In this document: positions 35,601 to 47,775 of the stretch, piece after piece
How the letters are laid out: the number at the start of each line of letters is the position of its first letter
How positions within the stretch are numbered: position 1 is the stretch's first letter
Source: Crotophaga sulcirostris
Lineage: Eukaryota; Chordata; Aves; Cuculiformes; Crotophagidae
Direction: 5' to 3'
Assembly (NCBI GenBank): GCA_013397455.1
Contig: VYZB01000096.1
Coordinates: 1,962,521-2,026,520, forward strand
DNA: 64,000 bases
Notes under the pieces: generated by a model
The model's input: only the letters and a program-made list of their open reading frames with translations
What the model was told of the DNA's origin: nothing
The model's database searches: none
Translations under genes and position numbers: made by a program

Positions 35601-37562
35601 GCACGCAACCTGCATAAAGCACAGAAAGAACCGGCATTTCCTGCTATATGAATTTATAGATTTTCTTTCCAAGATTCTAAATAATCTCTTAAACTGTATT
35701 TTAAAGTTTCTGCAGTAAATCAAAGGATGATGGAATTTTTTCCCCTGATATTGAAAATGGGATTTAATTTTTAAAAGTATAATTAATATTTATATACAAA
35801 TTAAATATTGTTATATATTTGCCATTAACTCCATTTTATCAGTGTGAAAGATTATTTGAATACAATGTGAACATTGTAGTAGCTGGTAAAATGTAAGGCT
35901 AAATAACTGTAGTTCAGGACCTTTCTATCCCAGACAGAACAAAAAAATAACTTTGCCCAATCATAATTTTGCTGCTTGATCTTGCAAAACCCTGGAGTTA
36001 GCAAGATGTGCTTCTGACCTCGTGATGTTTGTCCACCTTGTCTGTCTATGGTATTGCTAACTTGTATATCATATTACTTTGCCCTATCTTTTTTTTTCTG
36101 TTTAGTGATTGAAAATTGTTACTTGATGTAGGAGAGTTCATGCAGTCTTATACAGCCTCGACTCAGGAGGCTGCCAGAGTGCAGATTAATAATAATAGAT
36201 TTAGCTGAGCTGCGACGGAGGGGTGGTATTCTGACAGTTTTCAGGGGGAGGAATGAGTTTAGTAAATAGTGTAACAGCACTATATTGCTGAACAGCTAAA
36301 AGAAATTCAGAGTTTTGAGAAGAGAGAGCTGGGCCTGCTTAATCCTATGGAAAGGATGACCACAAAAATCTCTTAAAAGGTCTTGATTAAGTGAGAGGGA
36401 AAGAAGGGAAAAAACCTGAAACATTTAAAAGTGTAAAACGCTAAATGACACTTTTAAAAATACCTCTTCATGTTTTTATGCTAGCTTGGGAGTTTTTAAA
36501 AAGAAGACTCGCCTTCCCAAACTCTCTCAGTCTTCAGATGTCCCATTAGGAAAAAGAAAAGAATTAGACAAGATGGGCTTTGGCTACCATTGTTAGCTTG
36601 TTTCTTTTTCCCTTTACTGACAACGAACATAAGGGTAGAGGAAGAAGAAAGGAAGAGGAGATGTGTCTTTCTTAATTTTTGTTGGCCACTCGCTGCTGGA
36701 GGAACCCAGGCAGAGCACGAGGTCTCCGTGAGCCTCTCGTTAGCCTGAAGCGGTGAGGTCCTTGCTTCTGGCTGTCTTATCCGCCGCTGGCTCAGGGGGG
36801 CGCTGCAGCCACGGGGCTGTGGCTCTGAGGGAAGGTTCTGGCCTGCTGGTGGCAATAGGAGGGAAACGAAAGAGGAAGTAAAAGGCAAAGAAGAGAACAA
36901 AACCAAAACCCATTGAGACAGCTTTTGAGTCTTGCCTTCTAGGTTTTTTTCTGTGATTTACGAGGAGCTGCTTCAGATGCCTTTTTTAAAAAAAACATTT
37001 GGTCTGCGATAATTCTTAGGATCAGGCCAACAAATTCTTGTTGCTGTTGTTTTTGTTAATGGGCCACAGGAGGTGAGAGGACGGCAAACTGTCCTTCTGG
37101 CAAATGATTACTAAATAAAAAATCCAACATAGCCCATTCTTCAGTTGGTATTTTTTCCATCATTTAAGGCTAATTTCTGTCATTATGACTAGTTTACCAT
37201 TCACCATTTGCACACTGTTCCTTGGTGATAGAATTATTTTTTTAACTGAAAGTTTTTTTCAGTTGCTAATTCACTTTATCTGCCTCATCTCTTTTCCTGT
37301 CAATATTAATTGTTCTAAGTTATTTGACATTTTAATAGGCCTTGTAGTAATTCAATAAAGATTGCTGATTTATTGCAAAAGTAGGATTCCTTCTTGTTCA
37401 GCATCTTCATATCCTGAGTTCATCAGGAATGAAGCACAGCAGAAGTCCAAGAGACTTCAAGAAGCACATTTCCAATACAATAACTCAGCTGGTATTTTAA
37501 TTTGAAGTTTAGGTCTCCAAATCTCGACAGACTCATTTGTAAACTATTGCTAAACTTAGAAA

Positions 37563-37564
<2 letters not shown>
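32653..37564. other. AT-rich non-coding stretch with a CpG-rich patch
   Basis: No gene is called. Notable points are a 21-bp tandem duplication (34840-34881), a less AT-rich segment at 35480-35640, a possible very diverged CR1 trace near 36330-36400, and a CpG-rich patch at about 36690-36850. A minus-strand open frame at 36496-36906 (136 codons) covers that patch but has no recognised domain. Confidence 0.35.
34840..34881. repeat. Tandem duplication, 21-bp unit, 2 copies
   Basis: Two adjacent copies of ATTCCTCTGTATGAAATATT plus one base, differing only at the last position. Near-identity indicates a recent duplication. Confidence 0.93.

Positions 37565-37590
<26 letters not shown>
37565..37590. 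repeat. Poly(T) tract, 26 bases
   Basis: An uninterrupted run of 26 T followed by AAAGCC. It could be the poly(A) of a minus-strand retrocopy, but no recognisable transcript copy follows on the right side. Confidence 0.95.
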
Positions 37591-37593
<3 letters not shown>

Positions 37594-38756
37594 GCCATAG
37601 TTATCATTGAGGCAGTTAAGATCTTGCATTAACCTCCCGTTGGAGACAGAGAAACCCACATGATTACATTGGTGTAAGCTGCCTTTTTTCAACCTCGAGC
37701 AAACCTTCTTTTTACTTTTGTTAATGCAAAACAAAAGGAAGAATAAAAGAATGTATACATTAATCATACATAGTATAATAATGGATTACTGAAAAGCAGA
37801 GTTGTTAATTTTTTTGCTGATTTCCATTTCATGTTATGAAAATTTGCAAAGAAATATAACTACATTGTAGTGGAACTGAAAACATTCAATAGAAAAAGGT
37901 TAATTCAACCAAACATTTAGAAGGGAATAATTGTGCTGATTTATTTATTTATTTATGATGTCTATATATTCTACTTACCAGTGTTATTATTTCTAAGTAG
38001 TTTGCTGTGTTAAATTGATATTGAAAGATATTTAAAGCTATGAGGAGCTCCTCCTAAAAAGGAGTAATTATGAGCATATAGTTTAACTTCTTTATAAGAG
38101 ATTTAAGAATTTTTGTAGTGGTGTGTGTTAAAAATTTTGTCTGTGAGAGCTAGCCGGAAATACCTAGTCTGCTGTATTTTCCCCTTATTTTTAGATATTA
38201 AACTTCGTGGTTTGAGGACTAGCAGAATTTGTTTCCTTTTGTTGTAAAACTAAAAACTAAAAATTGAAAATCGCTAGTAGCCATGCTATTATCAATGCAC
38301 ATCACATGCTTTCTTGTCTTCCAAATGGGTATTAAAGTATGCACACATATTTTCAAATTTTTGGGCAGTAGGAAAAGTTATGAAATGTACTCTTTCATAG
38401 ATTTTGCCTAGATGTACATTTCCTGGGTATTCTTCATTTACCTACTTATTTTAGTCCCCAAGTTTGAATGGCTTTTTATGGTGGGACAACTGTTGGAACT
38501 GTAACTTTCTTGTTTTTCCTTAGAAAGGAAGGCATCTTTTATGTATCAGTTCATTGAAATGTCTGATAACTTCTGTGAACTGAAGAAAAGGAGATGCCCG
38601 TGTGATATCCATGAACTGCCTGTGTGGTATCCATGAACATCAAGATGATGAGTTTACTCCTTTTGTACAATATGCTTTGGAAATATTAAAAATAATGAAA
38701 ACTTGAAAGTAGCCAGTCTACTTGCTGCCACTTGTGGTAATCCTTAAAAAAGCAAA
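37591..38756. other. AT-rich non-coding stretch
   Basis: Only a TTTA-type run at 37938-37957 and an imperfect 22-bp duplication around GTATCCATGAAC (38597-38640) were noticed. Confidence 0.4.
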
Positions 38757-38845
38757 TGTTAGGAATGTCGTTTAGTGATGCACCTGGCAGTGTTAGGTTT
38801 ACGGTTGGATTCTTAAAGGTCTTTTCCAATCTAAATGATTCTATG
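38757..38845 (+). mobile_element. CR1 LINE 3' tail, very short
   Basis: GTTAGGAATGTCGTTTAG, CCTGGCAGTGTTAGG and GGTCTTTTCCAATCTAAATG followed by ATTCTATGA match the last 90 bp of CR1. A small internal deletion removes part of the usual GTGGTGGACTTGG segment. Confidence 0.85.
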
Positions 38846-39892
38846 AACGTTACATTTACTTTATCATTTAGTGACAGCTTGTTCTGTATTAAAGAAAGAA
38901 GGATCAATGGCATCTCTCAGAAACCACCTGTCATGTTGCTTGATATATTTTCTTGTTAGATGTGTTTAGCTTTAGGTAAGAACATTTACAGGAAATGTTT
39001 TTGCACATTTCAGTATAAATATTTATTGCCGTATTTATTTTTTTTAAAGCTAGTACATTTTGTAATAAGTTCCAACAATCACAAAAATGGAACATGCATA
39101 GATTTTGCTGTTTCAGCTTTTCATATGATAATTTCATGATAATTTGTCTCTTTTTTGGCAATATTTACTTTAAATATATTAGTTACTTTTTTTTTACAGT
39201 AATACTTATGTAAAATGCAGCTGAATGACAAATATTTGCACAGAAGTTTCTTTGAATCTTCATTCAAATGTTTGCTTTTGTCAGCTGCATTAAGACTTGG
39301 AAGTGAATGGGCAGTGTAATGAAGGGTGAGAGAATAAAATGTAATATAAAAAGTGGGGCTGACACTTTTTTTGTGGAATGAACCATTTCTGTTTGAAATA
39401 CAATCAAAACAACATGGATACTAGAAATGAACAATTATTGTGCTGCTTTGCCTTGAGTAACCATGCTTAAGTTTATTAAAGTCAATAATCTCTAAAATCG
39501 CTAACATTACTTACAGTCTTAGGACCATATGTAAGGTCCAGTAATAAATTTATCTTTTGACGTACACCTAACCGTCACTACATAACCAGGTATTTGTTCT
39601 AAAGCTCCATGCATATCGAAGTTTGGGACCTAGCTTGTGCACAAAAGTGCTTTAGCATGAAGAAACAGGAGATTCAGCTTGTCATAATACAAAAACTACA
39701 TAAAGAAGTTCCTAAACTCTGTCTGAACATCATCAGAGACACAGTGAGCTCAACTTATGAATACCTATGGCTTTGAGTCTGTTGAAAAACACAGCAAATA
39801 TGGCTATATTTAATTAAAAACATCTTAGATTTTTTTTTAAGGGAATGAGAGAATATAGTCAGAATACAAACCCAGATAAGAGAAGATTATTT
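38846..39892. other. AT-rich non-coding stretch
   Basis: No features recognised. Confidence 0.4.
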
Positions 39893-40324
39893 CATAATAT
39901 CATAAGACTGTGCAGGTTGGAAAGGATGTCTTGAGGTCATCTAATGGTCCTGCTTTAATGCAAGATCAAGTAGGTGAAGTTGCTTAGGAACTTGTTGAAT
40001 TTTGAACATCTCCAAAGATTGAGACTTCGCAGTCTATCTGGGCCACCTTTTCTGGTATGTAACCATCCTCAAAATACACGATGTTTTCTTTATGTGTAGC
40101 TGGAATTTCCTATATTCCAAGTTGTCAGCCACCTCTTGACCTATACCTGTGCAAGAAGAACCTGGCTCCATCTTTTTTGTACCCCTTTATTAGGCAGTAA
40201 GACCTCCCCTTGGCTTTCTCCTACCACTTAGCCTCTCAGCATTGTTTTGTACGTCATATGCTCCAGACCTGTGGCCATCTTGGTGACTGTCTGCTGCACT
40301 TGCTTCAGTATGTCAGTGTTTCTC
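39893..40324 (-). mobile_element. CR1 LINE 3' region, inverted, older subfamily
   Basis: On the plus strand it reads GCAGGTTGGAAAGGATGTC, GAGGTCATCTAATGG, AACATCTCCAAAGATTGAGAC, CTGGAATTTCCTATATTCC, CCTGGCTCCATC, CCAGACCTGTGGCCATCTTGG and CTTCAGTATGTCAGTG. These are the inverted CR1 blocks in the right order. It stops exactly where the LTR-like start TGTCCTGGTTTGGGC begins. Confidence 0.85.
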
Positions 40325-40440
40325 TGTCCTGGTTTGGGCTAAAGCAGAACCAACTCTCCAAGCCTTTTCTGAAGAGATCATGAAGGGGTTCACACCTGCG
40401 AGAAGGACTGGACAGGACATGAATAGGCTGGATATTAGAA
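40325..40440 (+). mobile_element. LTR 5'-end-like fragment between two CR1 pieces
   Basis: TGTCCTGGTTTGGGCTAAAG with CAGAAC following resembles the TG start of avian ERV LTRs and is close to the start of the LTR at 55992 (TGGTGGTTCCGGCTAAAGC). The sequence up to about 40440 is not recognised. No LTR end is visible, so it is a fragment. Confidence 0.45.
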
Positions 40441-40454
40441 TTATAATATTGGGA

Positions 40455-40694
40455 TAGAATTTAGATTGTATATTAGGAAGAATTTCTTCACTGAAAGGGT
40501 TGTCAAGCATTGGAACAGGCTGCCCAGGGAAGTGGTTGAGTCACCATCCCTGGAGGTATTTAAAAGATGTGTAGATGTGGTGCTTAGGGACATGATTTAG
40601 TGGTGGACTTGGCAGTGCCAGATTAGTGGCTGGACTTTATGATCTTCAAAGTCTTATCCCACCTAAACAATTTTATGATTCTATGATTCTGTGA
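40455..40694 (+). mobile_element. CR1 LINE 3' end, 5'-truncated
   Basis: GTATATTAGGAAGAATTTC, TTCACTGAAAGGGTTGTC, GGAACAGGCTGCCCAGGG, GTATTTAAAAGATGTG, GGTGGACTTGGCAGTGCC and the tail ATGATTCTATGATTCT give a colinear CR1 3' end on the plus strand, less diverged than the inverted CR1 to its left. Confidence 0.93.
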
Positions 40695-43600
40695 GTATGT
40701 ATATGACATATACTAAGAAATATCAGACAGACATGGTTAAAATAGCGCTGTTATTTTTAAATGAGAAACCTGAAAAGTCTAAGCTATTGCAATAAGATTT
40801 TGTCTCTGAGTGCTAAAAGGCTCTAAGCTGTCAATTGTATATAAGTCTAGGAATCCTGGGATTTAATTCCTTCCGAGAATGATTATAGAGAGTTTGCCCT
40901 TCTTTCCTGGGGGACAAATGATAATGAATTAACTTTCTGTTTCTTTTAAAAATTATTTACATTATCCACAATCAACTGATTTGTATTTAAAGAGCTATAT
41001 AACTTTTAAGTAGTCATTGACATTCCAACAGATTATATTTTTTGTATAGTTATAATAGAAATGACGATTTAAGATAAAATATGTTAATTATGACAGCGTC
41101 ATCACAGATTCTGCTGATCTTCATTATGAGAAAATATCTTAAATTTCCTGTCTACTTGAAATTTCTTAACAGAAAAGACTACAATGGCCATTCTACAGAT
41201 ATGTTTGCATATCATCCATATATTATAAAAAAAATAATTAGTTGACCACTGTCTGTAATAATTCTCCTAACTAGTGTTTAGGGAAGTGGTTAGCATTTTC
41301 CAAATATTTTCAATCATATTTAAACACATTTAAACTTTAAGTGTTTCTTTTATGGGAATTTAAGTTGAACTCTGAGGTTTTTGAGTAACTACCAATATAT
41401 ACAATTATTATACATTTTTTAGATGTCAATTTTAATGTTTTTTAATACTGTCTTCTTTCCAAAGCTAGTGTCAGTGATGCACAGAACAAATATCCTGCTT
41501 TGTTTAAAGAAAATATTGAGTCCACAATCATTTTTCCCTGCTGTGATAATATCTATAATTAATAATGCAATGATTACAGGAATTTTGGCATACATTTGTG
41601 GTTTCAATAACTACTTTGTGTAATGTTTATAATGAAGTCTCTCCATTTATATACTGAAATCATACACTGGAACAATAAAAGACATCACAAATAGAGTATT
41701 ATTAGTATTGATCAGTTTGACCACAGTGCTGTGTCATCTGTGGCTGATATAATGTTAATTTTGAATTATAGTCTTCTGGGTTTTTGGCAGTCTTTATAGC
41801 AAATTAGAAGTTCTGAACCATCTTTTTTGGGCATTCTATAGTTTTCAATTTAATTAAATGTGAAAAGGAGAATTGTCTTTATGTTCTCTCATTTTTAACA
41901 ATAGATACTGAAGTGCTAATCCCATTCTGTTCTGCAGAGGTTCTTATGTTGTCCTCATCAACATAGTAACTTTAGTCTTTCAGTCATGCATTAAATGACA
42001 TGACTAACATCTGTTAGCTTTGGTTTGTTCTCTCACATTCTTTCCCTGGGGGAGGAATTTCATGTGCAGTTAGTGGGGTTTATTTTATCATGGTGTTTTT
42101 CAAAAAATATGTACATTTCTTTATGTTTGCATTTGAATAGGTGAGGTCAGTGAATCTTGTACCTAGAACAAAAGACAGAATGATTTAGGGGTTGAGAATT
42201 GTTGTAGGAAAGCTCTGTCTCCTTTCACATATATTAAAACCATTATCATGCCTTAGGAGTGAAATTGTTGACCATGATCTTTATCCTGGACATGTTCGTC
42301 ACAAGATGCTGAGCATTTTGAACATAAGAAATTAAACTTTCCACTCTGTGCTCTCTTCTGTTAAAAATCAATGCAGAGAGTAGAAAACTGGGCTACTGCC
42401 CTTATGGTGGAAAAATGTAGATAGGAATTTGATAACGGTTGATGGCTTCTTGCTGAGGAATTTTGCATTACTGTGGTTGACAAAGGTAATGATAATGGCA
42501 GCTAATAAATATGGGCACCTGTAAAGGGTGACAAGCTAGGAAAGGAGGGAATAACTGTAGGTGTTGTATGGTAGGTGATTATCAGGAGGAATTCCAAGAG
42601 AATTCTTAAACATTTGACTGAATTGACAGTTCGACGATATGTATATTCAACAAAATAGGGATAGAAACAAAGTGGCTCTTCTGTCCATTCACTTCATCTT
42701 GTTCAGCTTCCACCAGCTGTTCTTCATTCCTGAAGAGATCTTGTTCAAGTTGCGAAACCTGTTATCGTTATACGTTATAAAAGTCAGCACATCCAGATGC
42801 TAAGCTGGGCTTTGAAGCATCATAGAAAAATTAGGCAAGATTTCTAAAGCCATGATCAGTGTGACTCTTGTGCTTATTTGCAAAGTTATAAATACATCTT
42901 ATTTATAGAATGTGATTTTATTGAAATCAAAAGAGCTTGCTATTTCCTTATGAAAATTGTGGACAAAGGCAGAGTACTTCCATCACTGCTTTCTGTTCTA
43001 AGAACATTTTGTAAATCAGTGTTATTCTGCAGCTTTGTATTACCAATAAAAACATGATATGTAATTAATTAGGTAGTAATTATATGTGCTTTTTATAGGC
43101 CAGTCTAGAGTGTTTTTATTTTGTACGGAAATGAGGTTGCTCTCACACTTCCATTTTCTGAGTATTTCTCTTCCAGGTACAGTCTGTTCTTTGAGCTGCA
43201 TTATAAGCTCCTGTAAAGAAGTTCTCTAGAAAGTAATAAGATCCTTTTCCACATAAGTTGGAAGAATTTGCTATATTCTTCTGCTGAAGCTCCATAATTT
43301 TATGTTTTTGTAGTTTCATCTGGTCTTATTGAATGTAGTCTTTTTTTTGCACAGTGGTACTTTTTTTAGTCACTGCAGTCTATAAGATAATCTTGCAATA
43401 TTTTTAGCATTGCTTGTATTACAGCTATTATCAGAGATTTTGAAACAAAATAATTTTAGGCCAACTAAACAACTGCCTTGTATACTTTTAGTACTGCAAA
43501 CTACATAGATTTGTTTGACAATGCATGAACAAAATGGAGACATAAATCCCCCCATACCTTTCTAGATAATGTTATTAATTGTTATTTAAATATCAACTGT

Positions 43601-44041
43601 ATAGTATACATTTCAAATAACTTTAAATTTGTATGGTGGTATTGTATCAACTTAAAATATGTCCTATACATAGAACACAACCTTTATTTTTTCAGTGCAT
43701 GTTATTATTAATCCTTTTTTTTTTAAATGTTTAGGCAACTATGAAAACACTCACATAATGTTCATTTCAGATATATCTCACCTTTCAGTGAGGTGGTTGT
43801 TAATATATGATTAGGACAGAAAAGGTAGTAGATTATCTTGGAGAGAGATGAACAATTGAAAAAGGCTGCATGTTTGGGTTCACACACATAAGAAAATGTT
43901 TAAGTCAGAGGAGGGACCATTAAGATCTGACTTCATCCATCACATATGTAAAGCAATCTCTTTGAGCAATTATTGCACTCAGTACTATATGAGTAAAATG
44001 TTTCAACATTTAAAAAATCCCTCACCTTTTAAAATTTGCAT

Positions 44042-44108
44042 TTTTGTTCTAATCTTTCCCTTACCGCAACTTTTGTTCTAATCTTCCCCTTACCACAACT
44101 TTTGTTCC
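44042..44108. repeat. Tandem repeat, 29-bp unit, 2.3 copies
   Basis: The unit starts TTTTGTTCTAATCTT, then a C-rich stretch and TTACCRCAAC. Copies start at 44042, 44071 and 44100 (partial). The two full copies differ at only a few positions. Confidence 0.9.
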
Positions 44109-47100
44109 TTGAGAACAGATTTTTCAGTCTATATCAAAACTTTCTTTTTATATATGTTCAGAAACAAGCCTGAGCTTCCAAACCAGATGGTACTTGTATT
44201 CACTGTGTCTTTATTATCTTCTCATTCATAGCTGTTTTTATCTGCATCAAGATGACTGCTTGGTTCAGCTATAATGGGCCGGGCTGCGAACTAGTATGTG
44301 TACACTTTGGATGATCAAGGAGCTAGAGTGCCAAAGGGGAAGAGAAAATGAACCAATTTCGCAGTGTAGACGCTGTTTAAAGAGTGTCTACATCTCCTGT
44401 ATATATATAAATGGATAAGATTGAAATCAAGATACTGATTTTATCACCTTTTCAGAAAGGTTAAAAAATCCTGAATTCACATCTCACTGATGTTTTTCCC
44501 AAGCCTCATGCCATTCTTGCCCATCTTTTCTGAATGCTTTAATACTGCAATTTTTCTTGTCACTCTTTTCAACCTTCTTTGCTCTACATTGTTTGGAAAG
44601 AAAGGTTTAAGTGAATTTTTTGAATTGTATACACGGTTCATGAATTTTGGTATTCAATTTAGCTGCCAAGGTCTTTCTCCATATTGAGTAGGTGTCTCTT
44701 TTGAGGGGCAAAAAAAAGAAAAGCATTATTTTCTATATGAAAAAGTTGAGATTGTGGGTAATGCTCAGTTTCAAAACCTGTTGTTTCTGCAGCTGTAACA
44801 AGCACATTTAAGTTCTCTGTCAGGTTCACTTTTTAAAGTAAAATCTTGGGGGAATAGGCCAGATAAGTTAAAAAAAATCTGGCATGTTTGATACAGGCAA
44901 ACAGTGCCACAGGCAGACTTGGCAGGGATATGATAGATGAATATTCTGTGTCTTTGGTGAATAGGGATCACCTGTATTGCTAAGAAACCATTTTACTTTC
45001 CAAGACACTGTTGCCCAAAAGTATTAAACAATTTTCATTTTTGTTTCTTGGCTAATAAAATTGTATTAACTATAGGAGAAAGCATTTAATACCTACGCAG
45101 GACTACATTTTTTTTTCTGGAATGGGAAAGATGTATTGAATGAAACTTTGCTGAAGTTGTCAAGCACATTCATTAATGTCAGGAATGATGGAATTGGATG
45201 TACTTACAAATATGTTAGAAAAGAGGTTTAAAATTATTTCAGTAAATTAGAAATACAGTCTATTGAATGATATTCAACAAGGACATTATTCAGTAAGTAC
45301 TATGCTTAGATGTAATCATACATATACACTGGTGTTAGCAACTTATTAGGTAGCAGCTGTTAAGTGCAATATCTAGGCTCTAAACTGCCTATTGTGCTGA
45401 ACATGAACTTTAATTGTCCATGTTGTTATGGGAAGAATATTTGCCATTATAGGTTGGATAAACATTATTACGTCCTACAAAACTGTGAGAAAATCCTTCT
45501 GTTCTAATCAGCACCAGTAGATATCCAGTGTTGAAAACTGCAGCTCAAAGTAGTGATGGCTCAAGTTAGTTGGCAGCAGTCTAGGTGGAATCTCTAGAAA
45601 CCATGCCATGAGAAGATGCTGAACAGATTTGATATGCTTTAGGACAGAAAACTGAGGGGAACTTTGAGATTTTCAAAGAAATGAAAGACTGCTGTTCTTT
45701 GTGCCTGTAGTAGATGATGGAACAAGAAGTATTGAGGTGAAATTGCAGTTGGGAGTTTCAAATAAGATAGAAGGTAATGAGTCTAATTTTTATTACACAT
45801 TAAGCTATTTAATGCACTGTTTTCTCATTTGCCCTTCACATGTAACTGTGTGTATTGGACTTGTGCTTGAGGTAGACAATGACTAGTAAGAATAACCATG
45901 ACTGACATGTAGCAAACTCATCCTTCCGTCAGTAATTTCTGCACTTTTGAAAACTCCACTTGTTATACTGACTTTGAGTATGTTTTTCATGTATGAACTA
46001 CATTATTTGTCTTACACTATCTCTTTAAGCACAAATGCATGTACCTCCTTCCTCAGAAGAAAGGGATTAGTATTTTCCTTACAAACAGCAGCATTAAAAT
46101 TCACTAATTTATAGACTTGACAGTCACTTTCAAATTTGTTTTCTGTAAATTACCTTTACTTCTCATTTATAGTACTAGTGTGGATTTAAGAAAATACTGA
46201 ATTTTAAAAAATTAGTTTTGTACTCCCAATTAGTAATGGATATTAGCGTTGTAGCTCTGCAAAATATCTTAACTAGTGAGTTTTTCAAGGATGTTTAACA
46301 TGTGCTACATTTTAAATCATAGGACTATTGTCTGGTCTGGTTTTGATGTCACTTTGTGTTTACTTATTTTCATTTATATATAGTGTCTTCATGAATGGCA
46401 GTTCTGTCCATTTTAAATGCACCCTAATTGCAAGCAGATATGAATGAATGCTTGTAATTAGCTGGAAATGAGAACAATGAATGGCAGCTTTACAATAAAG
46501 ACCTAGGAATTAAATGATCATCCAAAGCTGCGATTCAGAATTCCATGATTAAACATTCAGAACTTTTCTTCATGGAAGAGTTTGAATAACATATGTTTAT
46601 GAGGAATGATGCTCACAAAGGTAAGTATTTTTGTAGGTAACGTTCTGTACTGGTGTAGTTTGGCTGAAGGAAGAATGTGAGATCTGAGGAAACAAGTTCC
46701 TTTTTTCTACCCTTGACTTCCCCTGCAAGTGCTTTTAACCTTTTATGGCCAACCCAAAGTTTCTGGAATCCAAAACTGATCACTCTTACAAAGAAGTAGT
46801 CAGTGTTCCAGACAACATGTTTGTCAGAGGGTTCTGTGTTCTTAATTGATTCCTAAATTTATTCCAAGGAAACACAAAACAAGGGCAAACTTCAGATTCC
46901 TCTGTATAATGCCATACAAGAGACATTACTTCCTTTCAGGAAGCTTAGGTGTTGAGTCAACATTGAAATGTTAATTCTTGAGCGAATACTGTAGTTTTAT
47001 TTAATTACAGGATGATGTTTAACTGTACACTTAAAGATTTCATTGGTATTTGGTGTAAGGGTTTAAAGATTACCAGCCTAGACACTTGATTTTGCCTCTG

Positions 47101-47285
47101 ACTGTTTGAAAATTTTTTGCAGCCTGATTAGATCAGAGGGAAAAATGTATGACTGTTACAGTTTTGGTTGTACTCTATTTATATTTTAAAAAATGAAGAA
47201 GAATGTAATTAAATGTTTGAACAACTTCTGTTGAGTTAGACTATAATTTGTGTAAGGGATCAGAGGTCAGGTAGTTTGCTCAGAG

Positions 47286-47336
47286 GAGTAGTTATACTGG
47301 TTGAGTAGTTATACTGGGTGAGTAGTTGTCCTGTGA
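47286..47336. repeat. Tandem repeat, 17-bp unit, 3 copies
   Basis: Units of GAGTAGTTATACTGGTT start at 47286, 47303 and 47320. The third is more diverged. Confidence 0.9.
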
Positions 47337-47608
47337 AACCAAATGAAAGGAGTGTAAATAAAACCAGAATATACTACATAGTAATACATTTTTTGTTTGG
47401 TTATTGTCTCTCATTTTGGATTCCAGAGTTTTCTCCTGGATCCTATTTAGAGAGTATATTTTTTGCTTTCATTGAGCAATGAAAATAGTTACGCAGATCA
47501 GATTCTCATTTCATTCTTCATTCTACAATGCAGATAGAAATTAAATTTAAGATATTTTTCACTGGCTATGAAGCCAGTTTGCTGAATAACCTGTGAAAAG
47601 ACACTGAA

Positions 47609-47775
47609 GGAAATTCAGGGCCAGGTTGCATGGGGCTTTGAACGACGTGGTCAAGTGGAAGGTGTCTCTGCCCATGGCAGGGGGTGTGGAACTAAATGAT
47701 CTTTAAGGTACCTTCCAACCCAACCCATTCTATGATCCAATGATTATACGATCCTATGATTTTACGATTATATGA
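47609..47775 (+). mobile_element. CR1 LINE 3' tail
   Basis: GGGCCAGGTTGCATGGGGC, GTGGTCAAGTGGAAGGTG, TCTGCCCATGGCAGGGGG, GATCTTTAAGGTACCTTCC and a degenerate octamer tail (ATTCTATGATCC, then further variants to 47775) match the end of a CR1 subfamily distinct from the copy at 40.5 kb. Confidence 0.9.

Larger units (their letters stand above)
40695..47608. other. AT-rich non-coding stretch with tandem duplications
   Basis: No exon is called. It holds two short tandem duplications (44042-44110 and 47286-47336), a small inverted repeat at 44365-44392, and a motif-rich segment at 46385-46625 ending in a strong donor-like AAAG|GTAAGTAT that lacks a supported upstream exon. Confidence 0.35.
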
